Assembly (NCBI GenBank): GCA_000495735.1
Contig: AYMD01000008.1
Location: forward strand, 124,001-188,000
DNA length: 64,000 bases
Source: an uncultured Acidilobus sp. JCHS
GTDB taxonomy: Archaea; Thermoproteota; Thermoprotei_A; Sulfolobales; Acidilobaceae
Direction: 5' to 3'
The position numbers were made by a program, and so were the translations under genes. The notes beneath the pieces were generated by a model. That model was not told where the DNA came from. It did not search any database and was given only the letters and a program-made list of their open reading frames with translations. This document shows, piece by piece, positions 27,051 through 35,629 of the stretch. Every line of letters starts with the position of its first letter. Positions within the stretch are counted from its first letter, which is position 1.

Positions 27051-27665
27051 TTGGCACAAGCCAGCCAAGCCAAGGAGGAAGGCCGCGCCTATATAGGTAA
27101 CCTTGACGTAGCGGCGCAGCTGGCCAAGGAGCACCTGATAAAGGGGACCATAGCCAAGGTCATTGATTGGGCCACGGCCTTCAGCCTCTGGCCCGTCCAC
27201 CTTATGACTAGCTGCTGCGGTTGCGAGATAGGCGCAGCGTGGGGTCCCAGGTTTGATAACGAGAGGTATGGATCGCTTCCGTGGGTTGGGCCAAGGCAGA
27301 CGAACCTCATAATAATAGAGGGCACTGTCACCAAGAAGATGGCATGCACTGTCAGGCTCACATGGGAGCAGATGCCCTACCCCAAGTTCGTGATAGCCAT
27401 GGGCGCCTGCGCCCTCGACGGTGGCATATTCTATAACAGCTATAACATAGTGAGGCCGTGGCAGGTCGTCCCTGTCGATGTCTACATACCTGGCTGCCCG
27501 CCGAGGCCAGAGGCCGTCGCCAGGTCGATCGTTGAGCTACAGAGGATGATAAGAAGTCGTGGTCTGGCGTCAAAGTGGGTGGTTGAGGGGGTCAGGAAGG
27601 ACCTCAAGTACGTCCTCCCCAAGGAGAACCTGTGCGGCTGGAGGGGTGAGAAGGTTGAGCTCTAG
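27051..27665 (+). CDS. nuoB: NADH-quinone oxidoreductase-like subunit B
   Basis: A 204-residue protein holding the N2 iron-sulphur cluster. Tandem Cys appear in TSCCGCEIG, with further ligands in MGACALDGG and YIPGCPPRPEA. The N2 cluster is the terminal electron carrier to quinone. TTG at 27051 is the start; the 3' end overlaps nuoC by 11 bases. The N-terminal part is amphipathic. Confidence 0.95.
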   Translation: MAQASQAKEEGRAYIGNLDVAAQLAKEHLIKGTIAKVIDWATAFSLWPVHLMTSCCGCEIGAAWGPRFDNERYGSLPWVGPRQTNLIIIEGTVTKKMACTVRLTWEQMPYPKFVIAMGACALDGGIFYNSYNIVRPWQVVPVDVYIPGCPPRPEAVARSIVELQRMIRSRGLASKWVVEGVRKDLKYVLPKENLCGWRGEKVEL

Positions 27666-28251
27666 CGGCGCCCCAGCCCCTAGGCCTCAGCAGCCCCCTG
27701 CCCCGCAGGCCCCTAAGCCACAGGCCCCTCCGCAGCAGCCGCAGCCGCCTGAGGCGTGGAAAGCCTTCGCTGAGAAGCTCAAGGACCTGAACCCCGTCTA
27801 TGAGCCTGCCAGGGGCTACCTAGACTTCGTCGTAAGGCCTGACCAGCTGATCGAGGCCGCGAAGAGGCTCAAGGAGATGGGCTTTGACCACGTGATATCC
27901 GTTGGAGCTGTCGACTACCCTGCAAAGAAGCAAATAAAGGTCATGTATCACGTTACCAGCTACCTCAATGAGGAGCTCTCAAAGTACGTCGTATCGCTAT
28001 CAACCTATGTTAACAGGGACAATCCGCGTGTCCCGAGCCTAACTAGCGTCTGGCTCAGCGCAGAGTTCCATGAACGTGAGGAGTATGAGATGTTCGGCAT
28101 AATCTTTGAGGGCCACCCAGACCTGAGGCCTCTCCTGCTGACCCCTGTTGTGGCGGCCCTAAGGCCTCTCAGGAAGGACTTCGTCGTGCCCGAGGAGAGC
28201 GACGACATAGAGGTGGACTCCGAGGCCTTTAATGCCACCAAGTGGTGGTGA
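27655..28251 (+). CDS. nuoC: NADH-quinone oxidoreductase-like subunit C with Pro/Gln-rich N terminus
   Basis: The NuoC (30 kDa) domain is recognisable in VISVGAVDYPAKKQIKVMYH, SVWLSAEFHEREEYEMFGI and FEGHPDLRPLLL. The first 30 residues are low-complexity, rich in Pro, Gln and Ala (for example PQQPPAPQAPKPQAPPQQPQ), an unusual extension. The TTG at 27655 is chosen because GGAGGGGTGA lies just upstream and it overlaps nuoB only slightly; a longer frame starting at 27559 would read into a region without protein character. The subunit binds NuoD and completes the peripheral arm. Confidence 0.9.
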   Translation: MSSSGAPAPRPQQPPAPQAPKPQAPPQQPQPPEAWKAFAEKLKDLNPVYEPARGYLDFVVRPDQLIEAAKRLKEMGFDHVISVGAVDYPAKKQIKVMYHVTSYLNEELSKYVVSLSTYVNRDNPRVPSLTSVWLSAEFHEREEYEMFGIIFEGHPDLRPLLLTPVVAALRPLRKDFVVPEESDDIEVDSEAFNATKWW

Positions 28252-28254
28252 GCC

Positions 28255-29511
28255 ATGAGCTCGCAGACTGGCGTTCAGGGCTCTGAGGTCCCCCGGCTGC
28301 CAGGCATGGTTGTGAGGCCTGTTGAGAGGAGGGTCTACGAGGTCCAGATAGGGCCAGCTCACCCCGGCTCGGGCCACATGAGGATATTCGTCGAGGTTGA
28401 CGGGGACGTAATGACTAGGGTTGACCCAGACATAGGTTTCGTTCACAGGACCATGGAGAAGCTGGCTGAGGGAAGGGACTGGATAAAGAACATACCCCTC
28501 TTTGAACGTATGGCGATACTTGACGCCTGCAACATAACCCTGCCATATGTTGAGGCCGTGGAGAGGCTCCTGGACCTTGACCCGCCTGAGAGGGCCAAGT
28601 ACCTCAGGGTACTCCTGTGTGAGATAAACAGGATAGCCAGCCACCTCTACGGCTTTGGCATATTCGGCGTATTCCTTGGGCACTCTACGCTCTACATGTG
28701 GGCCTTCGGGGACAGGGAGGTGTTTGTCCAGCTCGCGGAGGACCTAACAGGCGCTAGGCTAACGCACTCTTACCCGGTCTTCGGCGGCGTCAGGCGCGAC
28801 ATACCTGATGACTTCCCGCAGAACGCAAGGAAGGCCACGAGGTATATGAGGGGAAGGCTTGACGAGTACGCTAAGATATTCCTCAACAACCCCAATATAA
28901 GGAGCAGGCTCGAGGGCGTGGGCGTGCTCAGCAAGAACAGGGCGGCGGAGCTCGGCGTAGTGGGGCCTAACGCGAGGGCCAGCGGGATAAAATATGACGT
29001 AAGGCTTGTTGAGCCCTATGAGGCCTACGACAGGCTTGACTTCGAGATACCGATATTCGAGGAGGGGGACGCGCTGGCGAGGGCCTGGCAGAGGGTTGAG
29101 GAGATCAAGCAGAGCCTCAACATAATCGAGCAGGTAGTTGACTGGCTTGAGAAGCACCCGCGTGAGGGGTTCATGCATGATAAGTTCTGGAAGACCGCGC
29201 CTAAGCTCTACAGGGACGTCTATGAGGGCAAGATAGATTACGCTGGCAAGTACCGCGTTAAGCTGATGCCCCTATTCGCCACCCTGAAGGTGCCGGCCGG
29301 TAAGGCTTCGGCGAGGGTTGAGGCTGGGAGGGGTGAGATGTTCTACTATGTGGAGAGCGACGGTAAGGACGTCCCGTACAGGGTCAGGGTCGTGTCGCCC
29401 TCGTTCAGGAACGTCATAGCTTTTAAGTACGTAATGCCTGGGCACAGGCTCATGGACCTGCCCGCTATCTACGGCAGCTTTGATTATTTCCCACCTGAGT
29501 GGGACAGGTGA
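28255..29511 (+). CDS. nuoD: NADH-quinone oxidoreductase-like subunit D
   Basis: The 418-residue 49-kDa subunit. It has the N-terminal IGPAHPGSGHMR and the GFVHRTMEKLAEGRDW block, a central EINRIASHLYGFG segment, and a C-terminal VMPGHRLMDLPAIYGSFD. It forms the quinone site together with NuoB and NuoH. Start ATG at 28255 is 4 bases after nuoC. The gene ends with a tandem TGA TGA stop before nuoH. Confidence 0.95.
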   Translation: MSSQTGVQGSEVPRLPGMVVRPVERRVYEVQIGPAHPGSGHMRIFVEVDGDVMTRVDPDIGFVHRTMEKLAEGRDWIKNIPLFERMAILDACNITLPYVEAVERLLDLDPPERAKYLRVLLCEINRIASHLYGFGIFGVFLGHSTLYMWAFGDREVFVQLAEDLTGARLTHSYPVFGGVRRDIPDDFPQNARKATRYMRGRLDEYAKIFLNNPNIRSRLEGVGVLSKNRAAELGVVGPNARASGIKYDVRLVEPYEAYDRLDFEIPIFEEGDALARAWQRVEEIKQSLNIIEQVVDWLEKHPREGFMHDKFWKTAPKLYRDVYEGKIDYAGKYRVKLMPLFATLKVPAGKASARVEAGRGEMFYYVESDGKDVPYRVRVVSPSFRNVIAFKYVMPGHRLMDLPAIYGSFDYFPPEWDR

Positions 29512-29517
29512 TGAGAG

Positions 29518-30573
29518 ATGTCAGGGATACAGGTCCTCAGTGATATAGGTTGGGGGATACTTCACTACATCATTTTCTACCCGCCCGTCTACCAGTACGT
29601 GATAATACCCGGCTTCGCCGCAGCCCTCATTATAGTGATCTTCATCATATGGTTTGAGAGAAAGGCCGCCGCCAGGGTCCAGATGAGGTATGGCCCGCTT
29701 GAGATAAGCCCCCGCACGGGCGGGGCCACGCAGCTGATAGCTGACCTGTTAAGGTACACAGTGCAGGAGATAATAGTCCCCGCCACGGCTGACTTCCTTC
29801 CGTTTATACTGGCACCCAACATCGCTGTAGTGCTGGCCCTCCTCCCCATGGTCGCGGTGCCCATGACCTCGATAAGCGAGTACTGGCCTATACCCATGGG
29901 CTATAGTCTCCTCATAGCGGTGGCCCTCTCTACGTTATCCCCGATATTCATAGTTATGCTTTCATGGGCTAGCAACAACAAGTTCGCAGTAGTAGGCGGG
30001 CTAAGGGAGTCATTCGTTATAGTGGCCTACGAGCTCATAGCCGTCATAAGCCTGCTCGCCGCCACGCCCATGACAGGAACCTTCAACATGGTCACGATAG
30101 TTAACGACCAGCTTAGCGGCAGGTGGCTAGGGCTGCTTAACCCAATAGCGCTCCTCACGGCGTTCATAGCCGTGCTCATGTCGACCAGCGGCTTCCCGTT
30201 CGAGATACCCGACTCAGAGAGCGAGCTGGTGGCAGGGCCGTACACCGAGTACTCGGGCCTCATGTATGGCCTCAACATGGGCGCCGCGTACATAAGGAGA
30301 TGGGCCTTCAGCGTTCTCATAAGCCTGGTCTTCCTGGGAGGCTGGGCCCCCTATAGGCCAACGCCAGGCCTCGTAACGGGCTACCTGGTGCCGAGCCTGA
30401 TAGTGACGGTCAAGGCAATTATAGTCATGGCGATAATGAGCTTCCTTAGGGCGGTCTATGGCAGGTACAGGCTTGATCAAGCCCTAAGCCTAGCATGGGA
30501 GGTGATGATACCCTTGACCCTGGCAGCCTTCGGCATCAGCCTAGCCGAGGCCTACTTCGGCGTTGTTCCGTGA
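29518..30573 (+). CDS. nuoH: NADH-quinone oxidoreductase-like subunit H
   Basis: A 351-residue membrane subunit with about eight helices. Conserved elements include WFERKAAARVQMRYGP, FPFEIPDSESELVAGPYTEY and a C-terminal FLRAVYGRYRLDQALSLAWE. It links the peripheral arm to the pump. ATG at 29518 follows the tandem stop of nuoD. The charged residues of the E-channel (SESELV and TEYSG) are present. Confidence 0.94.
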   Translation: MSGIQVLSDIGWGILHYIIFYPPVYQYVIIPGFAAALIIVIFIIWFERKAAARVQMRYGPLEISPRTGGATQLIADLLRYTVQEIIVPATADFLPFILAPNIAVVLALLPMVAVPMTSISEYWPIPMGYSLLIAVALSTLSPIFIVMLSWASNNKFAVVGGLRESFVIVAYELIAVISLLAATPMTGTFNMVTIVNDQLSGRWLGLLNPIALLTAFIAVLMSTSGFPFEIPDSESELVAGPYTEYSGLMYGLNMGAAYIRRWAFSVLISLVFLGGWAPYRPTPGLVTGYLVPSLIVTVKAIIVMAIMSFLRAVYGRYRLDQALSLAWEVMIPLTLAAFGISLAEAYFGVVP

Positions 30574-30587
30574 GGAGGTGAGGGAAG

Positions 30588-31178
30588 GTGCCCGCGAGAC
30601 CTGTAATTAAGAGGAGTCCCCGGGTCACGTTCTTAGGCAGAGCCATAGCGGGCAACCTGGGGGCGCTGATAGTTGGAGTCAAGTACTTCATAGACCCCAA
30701 CAGGATAACGCTGCTCTACCCCCATGAATACATGAAGCTCAGGCAGGGGTACAGGGGCTACATCGTCCTGAAAATGGACCTCTGCATAAGCTGCAGCTCC
30801 TGCGCGAGGATATGTCCAGCGAGGGCCATGAAGATGTTATCCGTACAGGTCAAGGATAAGAAGACGGGGCGCATCATGAAGAAGAAGTACCCCGTCATAA
30901 ACTACAACAGGTGCATATTCTGCGGCTACTGTGTAGACGTATGTCCGACCGAGGCGCTTTACCACGTGCCATACCACGATATAGTGTACTTCAACATGGC
31001 CGACATGATACTTACGCTCGAGGACATACAGAAGGAGCCCGAGTTCATAACCGCTAAGGAGGGCGTACCCGTAAAGTACGTTTACGACGAAAAGAGGGGC
31101 CTCGTGAAGGTCGCCGCTGAGGAGGAAGGGAAGCCTCCTCAGCAGACGGAGAAGTCAAAGGAGGGTGAGACCGCATGA
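30588..31178 (+). CDS. nuoI: NADH-quinone oxidoreductase-like subunit I (ferredoxin)
   Basis: A 196-residue two-cluster ferredoxin subunit with ligand motifs CISCSSCARICP and CIFCGYCVDVCP (two 4Fe-4S, N6a/N6b). It passes electrons to NuoB. GTG at 30588 is the start after GAGGTGAGGGAAG. The C-terminal tail is rich in Glu/Lys. Its stop overlaps nuoJ by four bases. With no NuoE, NuoF or NuoG in the operon, this is where an external donor such as ferredoxin probably docks. Confidence 0.94.
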   Translation: MPARPVIKRSPRVTFLGRAIAGNLGALIVGVKYFIDPNRITLLYPHEYMKLRQGYRGYIVLKMDLCISCSSCARICPARAMKMLSVQVKDKKTGRIMKKKYPVINYNRCIFCGYCVDVCPTEALYHVPYHDIVYFNMADMILTLEDIQKEPEFITAKEGVPVKYVYDEKRGLVKVAAEEEGKPPQQTEKSKEGETA

Positions 31179-31672
31179 GCGGCACGTCCTTTGACCTACC
31201 GCTCTTCGTGGCGGTCATGGGGGTCGCCGCAGTGGCTTCCGCCTACCTGGTGATCAGGGCTAGGGACCTGGTCTACGCAAGCGTGGCCCTAGCCGTCCTT
31301 GGCTCGCTGACGGCGTCCATACTTGCCCTGCTGGGCCTTGGCATAGTTGCGGCCTACATTGTGTTAGTATATGTCGGGGCCGCTGTCATGTTTATCGTAA
31401 TTACAATTAGCATGCTGGGACCTAAAGGCATGGAGGAGCAAGAGGCCATGAGAGGGGTGATAGTGGCCTCGACCGCCGCCGTTTTCGTGCTTATACTGGT
31501 CTTTGGGCTGAGGCTTTACGACCTCTATGCAGTACCCGCTTCGGTCAGCGTTCAGCTCGCCGCCTCGGAGGCCCTCAGCAAGTACCTCCCAGTTTTAGCG
31601 CTAATACTCATAGGTCAGGCCGCCACAATCGTTGAGGCTATAGCTATTGCGAGAAGGGGTGAGAAGAAGTGA
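31175..31672 (+). CDS. nuoJ: NADH-quinone oxidoreductase-like subunit J
   Basis: A 165-residue membrane protein with five hydrophobic segments, including LFVAVMGVAAVASAYLVIRA, the conserved YIVLVYVGAAVMFIVITISM and a C-terminal YLPVLALILIGQAATIVEAI. It is the antiporter-linking subunit J. ATG overlaps the nuoI stop (ATGA). Its stop overlaps the GTG of nuoK. Confidence 0.93.
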   Translation: MSGTSFDLPLFVAVMGVAAVASAYLVIRARDLVYASVALAVLGSLTASILALLGLGIVAAYIVLVYVGAAVMFIVITISMLGPKGMEEQEAMRGVIVASTAAVFVLILVFGLRLYDLYAVPASVSVQLAASEALSKYLPVLALILIGQAATIVEAIAIARRGEKK

Positions 31673-31983
31673 TAATTGTTGATCAGCTCTCAGCGCTAAT
31701 AGCCTTCATAACCTCTGCGCTGGTCATAGCTATAGGCTCCTATGGCCTCGCCTCGTCAAATAACCTGCTGAGGCAGCTACTATCTGTGGAGGTGATATTT
31801 AACGGCCTTCTCCTCCTCGTCCTCCCTATTCTAATTGGGGACCCCTATATGGCCACGTACTTCGGCATAGTGGTCGTTTCTATAGCGTCGGTTGAGGTGG
31901 TCGTGGTGGTCGCCATAATATTGGCTTTCATGAGGGCTTACAGGACCCTCTCAAGCTCGGACCTTGAGGAGAAGGAGGTGTGA
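31669..31983 (+). CDS. nuoK: NADH-quinone oxidoreductase-like subunit K
   Basis: A 104-residue, three-helix protein: ALIAFITSALVIAIGSYGLA, LLSVEVIFNGLLLLVLPILI (with the conserved Glu) and VVSIASVEVVVVVAIILAF (second Glu). These Glu residues are the proton-transfer residues of subunit K. The start is GTG at 31669. nuoM begins 5 bases after the stop. Confidence 0.93.
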   Translation: MIIVDQLSALIAFITSALVIAIGSYGLASSNNLLRQLLSVEVIFNGLLLLVLPILIGDPYMATYFGIVVVSIASVEVVVVVAIILAFMRAYRTLSSSDLEEKEV

Positions 31984-31987
31984 GGGG

Positions 31988-33559
31988 ATGATACTTCAGG
32001 CCCCCCTGCTATGGGTCTCGATCGTCCTCCCCATAGCAATTGGTATAATAGCATGGCCCATTAGAAGTAAGACAGGCCTTCACGCCCTCTTTTACCTAAG
32101 CTCGGCATCGCTGTTGATACCTTTAGTCGTCGTGCTTTATAGTTACGCTAGCGGCGTTCTGGAGAGCGGCAGCGTCGTTGATCCGCTGATCATCAACGTT
32201 ACTAAATACTCGATAGGTACCATAGCGCTTGGAATTGATGGCCTCTCAGCCCCAGTAATCATAGGCCTCTCCGTAGTGACGGCTTTCGTCGCAATCTATA
32301 GCATAAGGTACATGGAGACGAGAATTGATGAGATGCAAAGACATGGCGAGAGGGTGCCAGGATTAGGCACGTACCTCCTGCTTTACAACATCTTCGCCGC
32401 CACCATGTTAGGTCTCGCCTACTCCACAAACCTAGTAGAGTTTTACGTATTCCTCGAGGGCAGTCTGATATCGTCGTTCCTCCTCATAGCCTTCTACGGC
32501 TACGGCGACAGGCGCAGGATAGCGCTGCTCTACTTCGTCTGGACACATGTGGGCGCCGTGGTCTTCCTCACAGGCGTGCTGTACCTGGGCCTGCTGCTTC
32601 ACGGCTTCAATTACCTCGTGCTAACTGAGGGACAGCTCAGGTCCATAGGTTCTGTGGAGTACATAGGCGCCGCGGCCACGCTTATAGCGGCCCTCATGTT
32701 GTTCGGCCTCTTCGTAAAGATGGCGATATTTGGCGTCCACATGTGGCTCCCGTACGCCCACGCCGAGGCCCCAACGCCGATATCAGCGCTGCTCTCACCT
32801 AACCTCATAGGCCTCGCGGGTTACGCCATAGCCAGGTTCATGATACCGCTGTTCCCGACCCAGATGTTGAGCTGGAGGCCGTTCCTGCTGGGGCTAGCCT
32901 TCACTACTATAGTCTACGCGGGGCTGGTCGCTCTAAGGCAAGCTGACTTCAAGAGGTTCCTCGCCTACTCGAGCATCAGCCAGATGGGCTACATGCTCCT
33001 GGGACTTTCAACGTTAAACCCGTACGGGATAACAGGGGCCATGCTGATTTACCTGTCACACGCCATAGGTAAGGCCGTGCTCTTCATGACAGCAGGCGTG
33101 TTCATAACTGAGCTTGAGGGGCTGAGGGACATAGGCAGGATGGGAGGCCTTGCGAGGAGGTACCCGCTTGTCGCCTCGCTTGCGCTCTTCGGGTTCATGA
33201 ACCTAGCAGGTCTGCCTCCGAGCGTTGGCATGTGGAGCGAGATATTCATAGTGCTTGGCGTCGTCAACTCCTACCTCTTCAGGGGCTATGAGTACATGTT
33301 CGGCTTGTCGCTCCTTCTGATAGTAGCGCTCACGGTAACAGCCGCCTACTCCTTCATAACTATGAGGAGGATCTTCTACGGCCAGCCGAGATCAGAGGTG
33401 GAGGCACATGAGGTCGTAGACGGCTTCAAGATCTCGATGCTTGCCATAGCCCTGTTCAGCGTGGTGTTCTTCCTAGCTATAGACCCGCTTACCTCAGGTC
33501 TCTCCTTTGCCGCGTCGCATGTTGTACTCCTGAATGGCCTCATGGGGGGTGTGAGCTGA
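31988..33559 (+). CDS. nuoM: NADH-quinone oxidoreductase-like subunit M (antiporter-like)
   Basis: A multi-spanning Mrp-like subunit. Conserved FYVFLEGSLISSFLLIAFYG holds the central Glu region, and MWLPYAHAEAPTPISALLSP the Lys/His motif of NuoM. The start is ATG at 31988, after GAGGGGATG; an earlier start at 31964 would overlap nuoK. About 523 residues. It ends with TGA immediately before the nuoL ATG. It resembles the standard M subunit of complex I in length and motif order. Confidence 0.92.
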   Translation: MILQAPLLWVSIVLPIAIGIIAWPIRSKTGLHALFYLSSASLLIPLVVVLYSYASGVLESGSVVDPLIINVTKYSIGTIALGIDGLSAPVIIGLSVVTAFVAIYSIRYMETRIDEMQRHGERVPGLGTYLLLYNIFAATMLGLAYSTNLVEFYVFLEGSLISSFLLIAFYGYGDRRRIALLYFVWTHVGAVVFLTGVLYLGLLLHGFNYLVLTEGQLRSIGSVEYIGAAATLIAALMLFGLFVKMAIFGVHMWLPYAHAEAPTPISALLSPNLIGLAGYAIARFMIPLFPTQMLSWRPFLLGLAFTTIVYAGLVALRQADFKRFLAYSSISQMGYMLLGLSTLNPYGITGAMLIYLSHAIGKAVLFMTAGVFITELEGLRDIGRMGGLARRYPLVASLALFGFMNLAGLPPSVGMWSEIFIVLGVVNSYLFRGYEYMFGLSLLLIVALTVTAAYSFITMRRIFYGQPRSEVEAHEVVDGFKISMLAIALFSVVFFLAIDPLTSGLSFAASHVVLLNGLMGGVS

Positions 33560-35623
33560 ATGACCCAGGTAGTGTATGCCTCCTGGTGGATTTGGTCCTG
33601 GACCTGGCTGGCCCCATTTGTTGGGGCCGGCCTGCTGGCCCTGCTCTGGCTTGCAGGCGTTAGGAGGGAGAGGGTCTACGGGCTCATCAGCGTGCTGAGC
33701 GTCCTGGCCAGTGCCATAATATCGTCAATAGCCCTGTACTATGTGCTCGCGCAGCACGAGGTGATATACGCCACAACGCCCTGGTACTGGGACTCTGTCC
33801 TGAAGGTAAGGGTCGGAACCTACCTTGACGGCCTAGGCGCAATAATGGCCGTCGTGGTCTCATGGCTGAGCTTCCTCATAGACGTCTACAGCCTTGACTA
33901 CATGAAGGGCGACTGGGGCGTCCAGAGGTACTTCTTCTTCATATCCTTCTTCGTCGGCAGCATGATGCTCGTCGTCACCGCCAGCAACCTCGTGCTCATG
34001 TTCATAGGATGGGAGGGCACAGGCCTCGCCAGCTACGCCCTCATAGGCCACTGGTACACTGACGAGGAGGAGTACTGGGTCGGCGTGCCTGGCTCCACGG
34101 CCCTTGGGAAGCCGATGTACTTCGAGCCCAGCACGAGCGGCGTGAGGGCCATACTGTTCACGAGGGTGGGCGACGTAGGCTTCCTAGTAGGCATGACCGG
34201 CCTCTTCACGCTCGTGGGCTCCATGAGCATACCGACTATAGCAAACAGCGCTGGGAGCTGGATGGGTCAGCTGGCCGCCAAGGACCTGCTGGCGCTGTTC
34301 CTATTCGTGTTCACGCTGGGGGCCCTCTCGAAGAGCGCCCAGTTCCCGTTCTCGGAGTGGCTTGTGACCGCTATGACGGGTCCCACGCCTGTATCGGCGC
34401 TAATACACGCAGCCACCATGGTCAAGGTGGGCGTCTACTACATGCTCAGGTTCGCCCCGATATTCTTCGCTGGCGCCCTCGCTGCGGCGGCGCTGGGCTA
34501 CACAGGTGCGGTGGCAGAGGTCCACCAGTACTTCCTCCTGGTGGCCAGCATAGCCGCGGTGACCCTGTTCATGATGGCCACTATGGCGATAGTTAACCAT
34601 GAGTTCAAGCTGGTCCTAGCCTTCTCCACAGCTGAGTACCTCGGCTACATGATATTGGCCGTAGCAGTTGGCGGGCTGGCTGTGACAACCGGTAACTACA
34701 CTATAATGGCTGACGCCGAGATGGCCGGCCTCGCAATGCTGATCGCCCACGCGGTGTTCAAGGCCGCCCTCTTCCTGGTAGCCGGCTACGCCCTTCACGT
34801 CGCGCACAGCAGATTCATAGATGACATGGGCGACTACTGGAAGTATATGAAGTGGACAGGGGTGTCCGCGTGGCTCGCAGGCCTCAGCCTAGCTGGGGTG
34901 CCGCTCTTCGCAGGCTTCTTCGGCAAGGAGCTGGTGCTAAGTGACGTAGCCAGGGCCGGGGTGCTCTCCCTGTACCTCCTGGCGGTCGTAACGGTCTTCT
35001 TCACCGCTGCTTACATAACGAGGCTCCTCGTGAGGGTCTTCCACGTGCCTCCGCTCATCTCTCACCATGATAGCGAGCACCTTGAGGAGGCCCCCATACT
35101 CATGCTGGGCCCCTACGCGCTGCTAGGCATCGCGTCACTGATAATAGGCCTTGCATGGTTCTTCGTCGGCTACTGGGTCGCCCACGGCGTCTTTGAGACC
35201 CTTGACATAAAAGCCTTGCCCTCGTTCACGGTGCCTGTTGACATACTTACGGTGCTCATAAGCGCCCTGGTCATCATCGAGATAATCGCTGTGGCGCTCG
35301 TCTACGTTAGGAGGCATCACCTAGTAGACCTACTGCAGCGGAGCTCCATCCTCAGGGGGATCCACGGCTTCCTGTTCAACAGGTGGTACGTCAACTCTGC
35401 CATATATTACCTCTTCGTCGACTCCTTTGCCGGCCTCTCCTGGCTGCTAAACGTCATTAACAGGGCCATAGACCTCTTCTATCACTTCGTCCTGCCCAAG
35501 GCCGGAGAGCTCACCTCGAGGGGCCTCAGGGCCCTCTTCAGAGGCCGCACAGACTACATATTGACTATGTATCTCTTCATGCTAGTGTTGACAGCCCTTA
35601 TCGTCATGTTGGCCTGGAGGTGA
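33560..35623 (+). CDS. nuoL: NADH-quinone oxidoreductase-like subunit L (antiporter-like)
   Basis: A 687-residue protein, the longest antiporter-like subunit. It has NLVLMFIGWEGTGLASYALI, the LFVFTLGALSKSAQFPFSEW motif with conserved Lys, and ALIHAATMVKVGVYYMLRF. The C-terminal region (about 600-687) gives the long lateral helix usual for NuoL. ATG at 33560 directly follows the nuoM stop. It ends with tandem TGA TGA stops. A sequence coding for FLFNRWYVNSAIYYLFVDSF lies in the C-terminal extension. Confidence 0.93.
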   Translation: MTQVVYASWWIWSWTWLAPFVGAGLLALLWLAGVRRERVYGLISVLSVLASAIISSIALYYVLAQHEVIYATTPWYWDSVLKVRVGTYLDGLGAIMAVVVSWLSFLIDVYSLDYMKGDWGVQRYFFFISFFVGSMMLVVTASNLVLMFIGWEGTGLASYALIGHWYTDEEEYWVGVPGSTALGKPMYFEPSTSGVRAILFTRVGDVGFLVGMTGLFTLVGSMSIPTIANSAGSWMGQLAAKDLLALFLFVFTLGALSKSAQFPFSEWLVTAMTGPTPVSALIHAATMVKVGVYYMLRFAPIFFAGALAAAALGYTGAVAEVHQYFLLVASIAAVTLFMMATMAIVNHEFKLVLAFSTAEYLGYMILAVAVGGLAVTTGNYTIMADAEMAGLAMLIAHAVFKAALFLVAGYALHVAHSRFIDDMGDYWKYMKWTGVSAWLAGLSLAGVPLFAGFFGKELVLSDVARAGVLSLYLLAVVTVFFTAAYITRLLVRVFHVPPLISHHDSEHLEEAPILMLGPYALLGIASLIIGLAWFFVGYWVAHGVFETLDIKALPSFTVPVDILTVLISALVIIEIIAVALVYVRRHHLVDLLQRSSILRGIHGFLFNRWYVNSAIYYLFVDSFAGLSWLLNVINRAIDLFYHFVLPKAGELTSRGLRALFRGRTDYILTMYLFMLVLTALIVMLAWR

Positions 35624-35629
35624 TGAGAG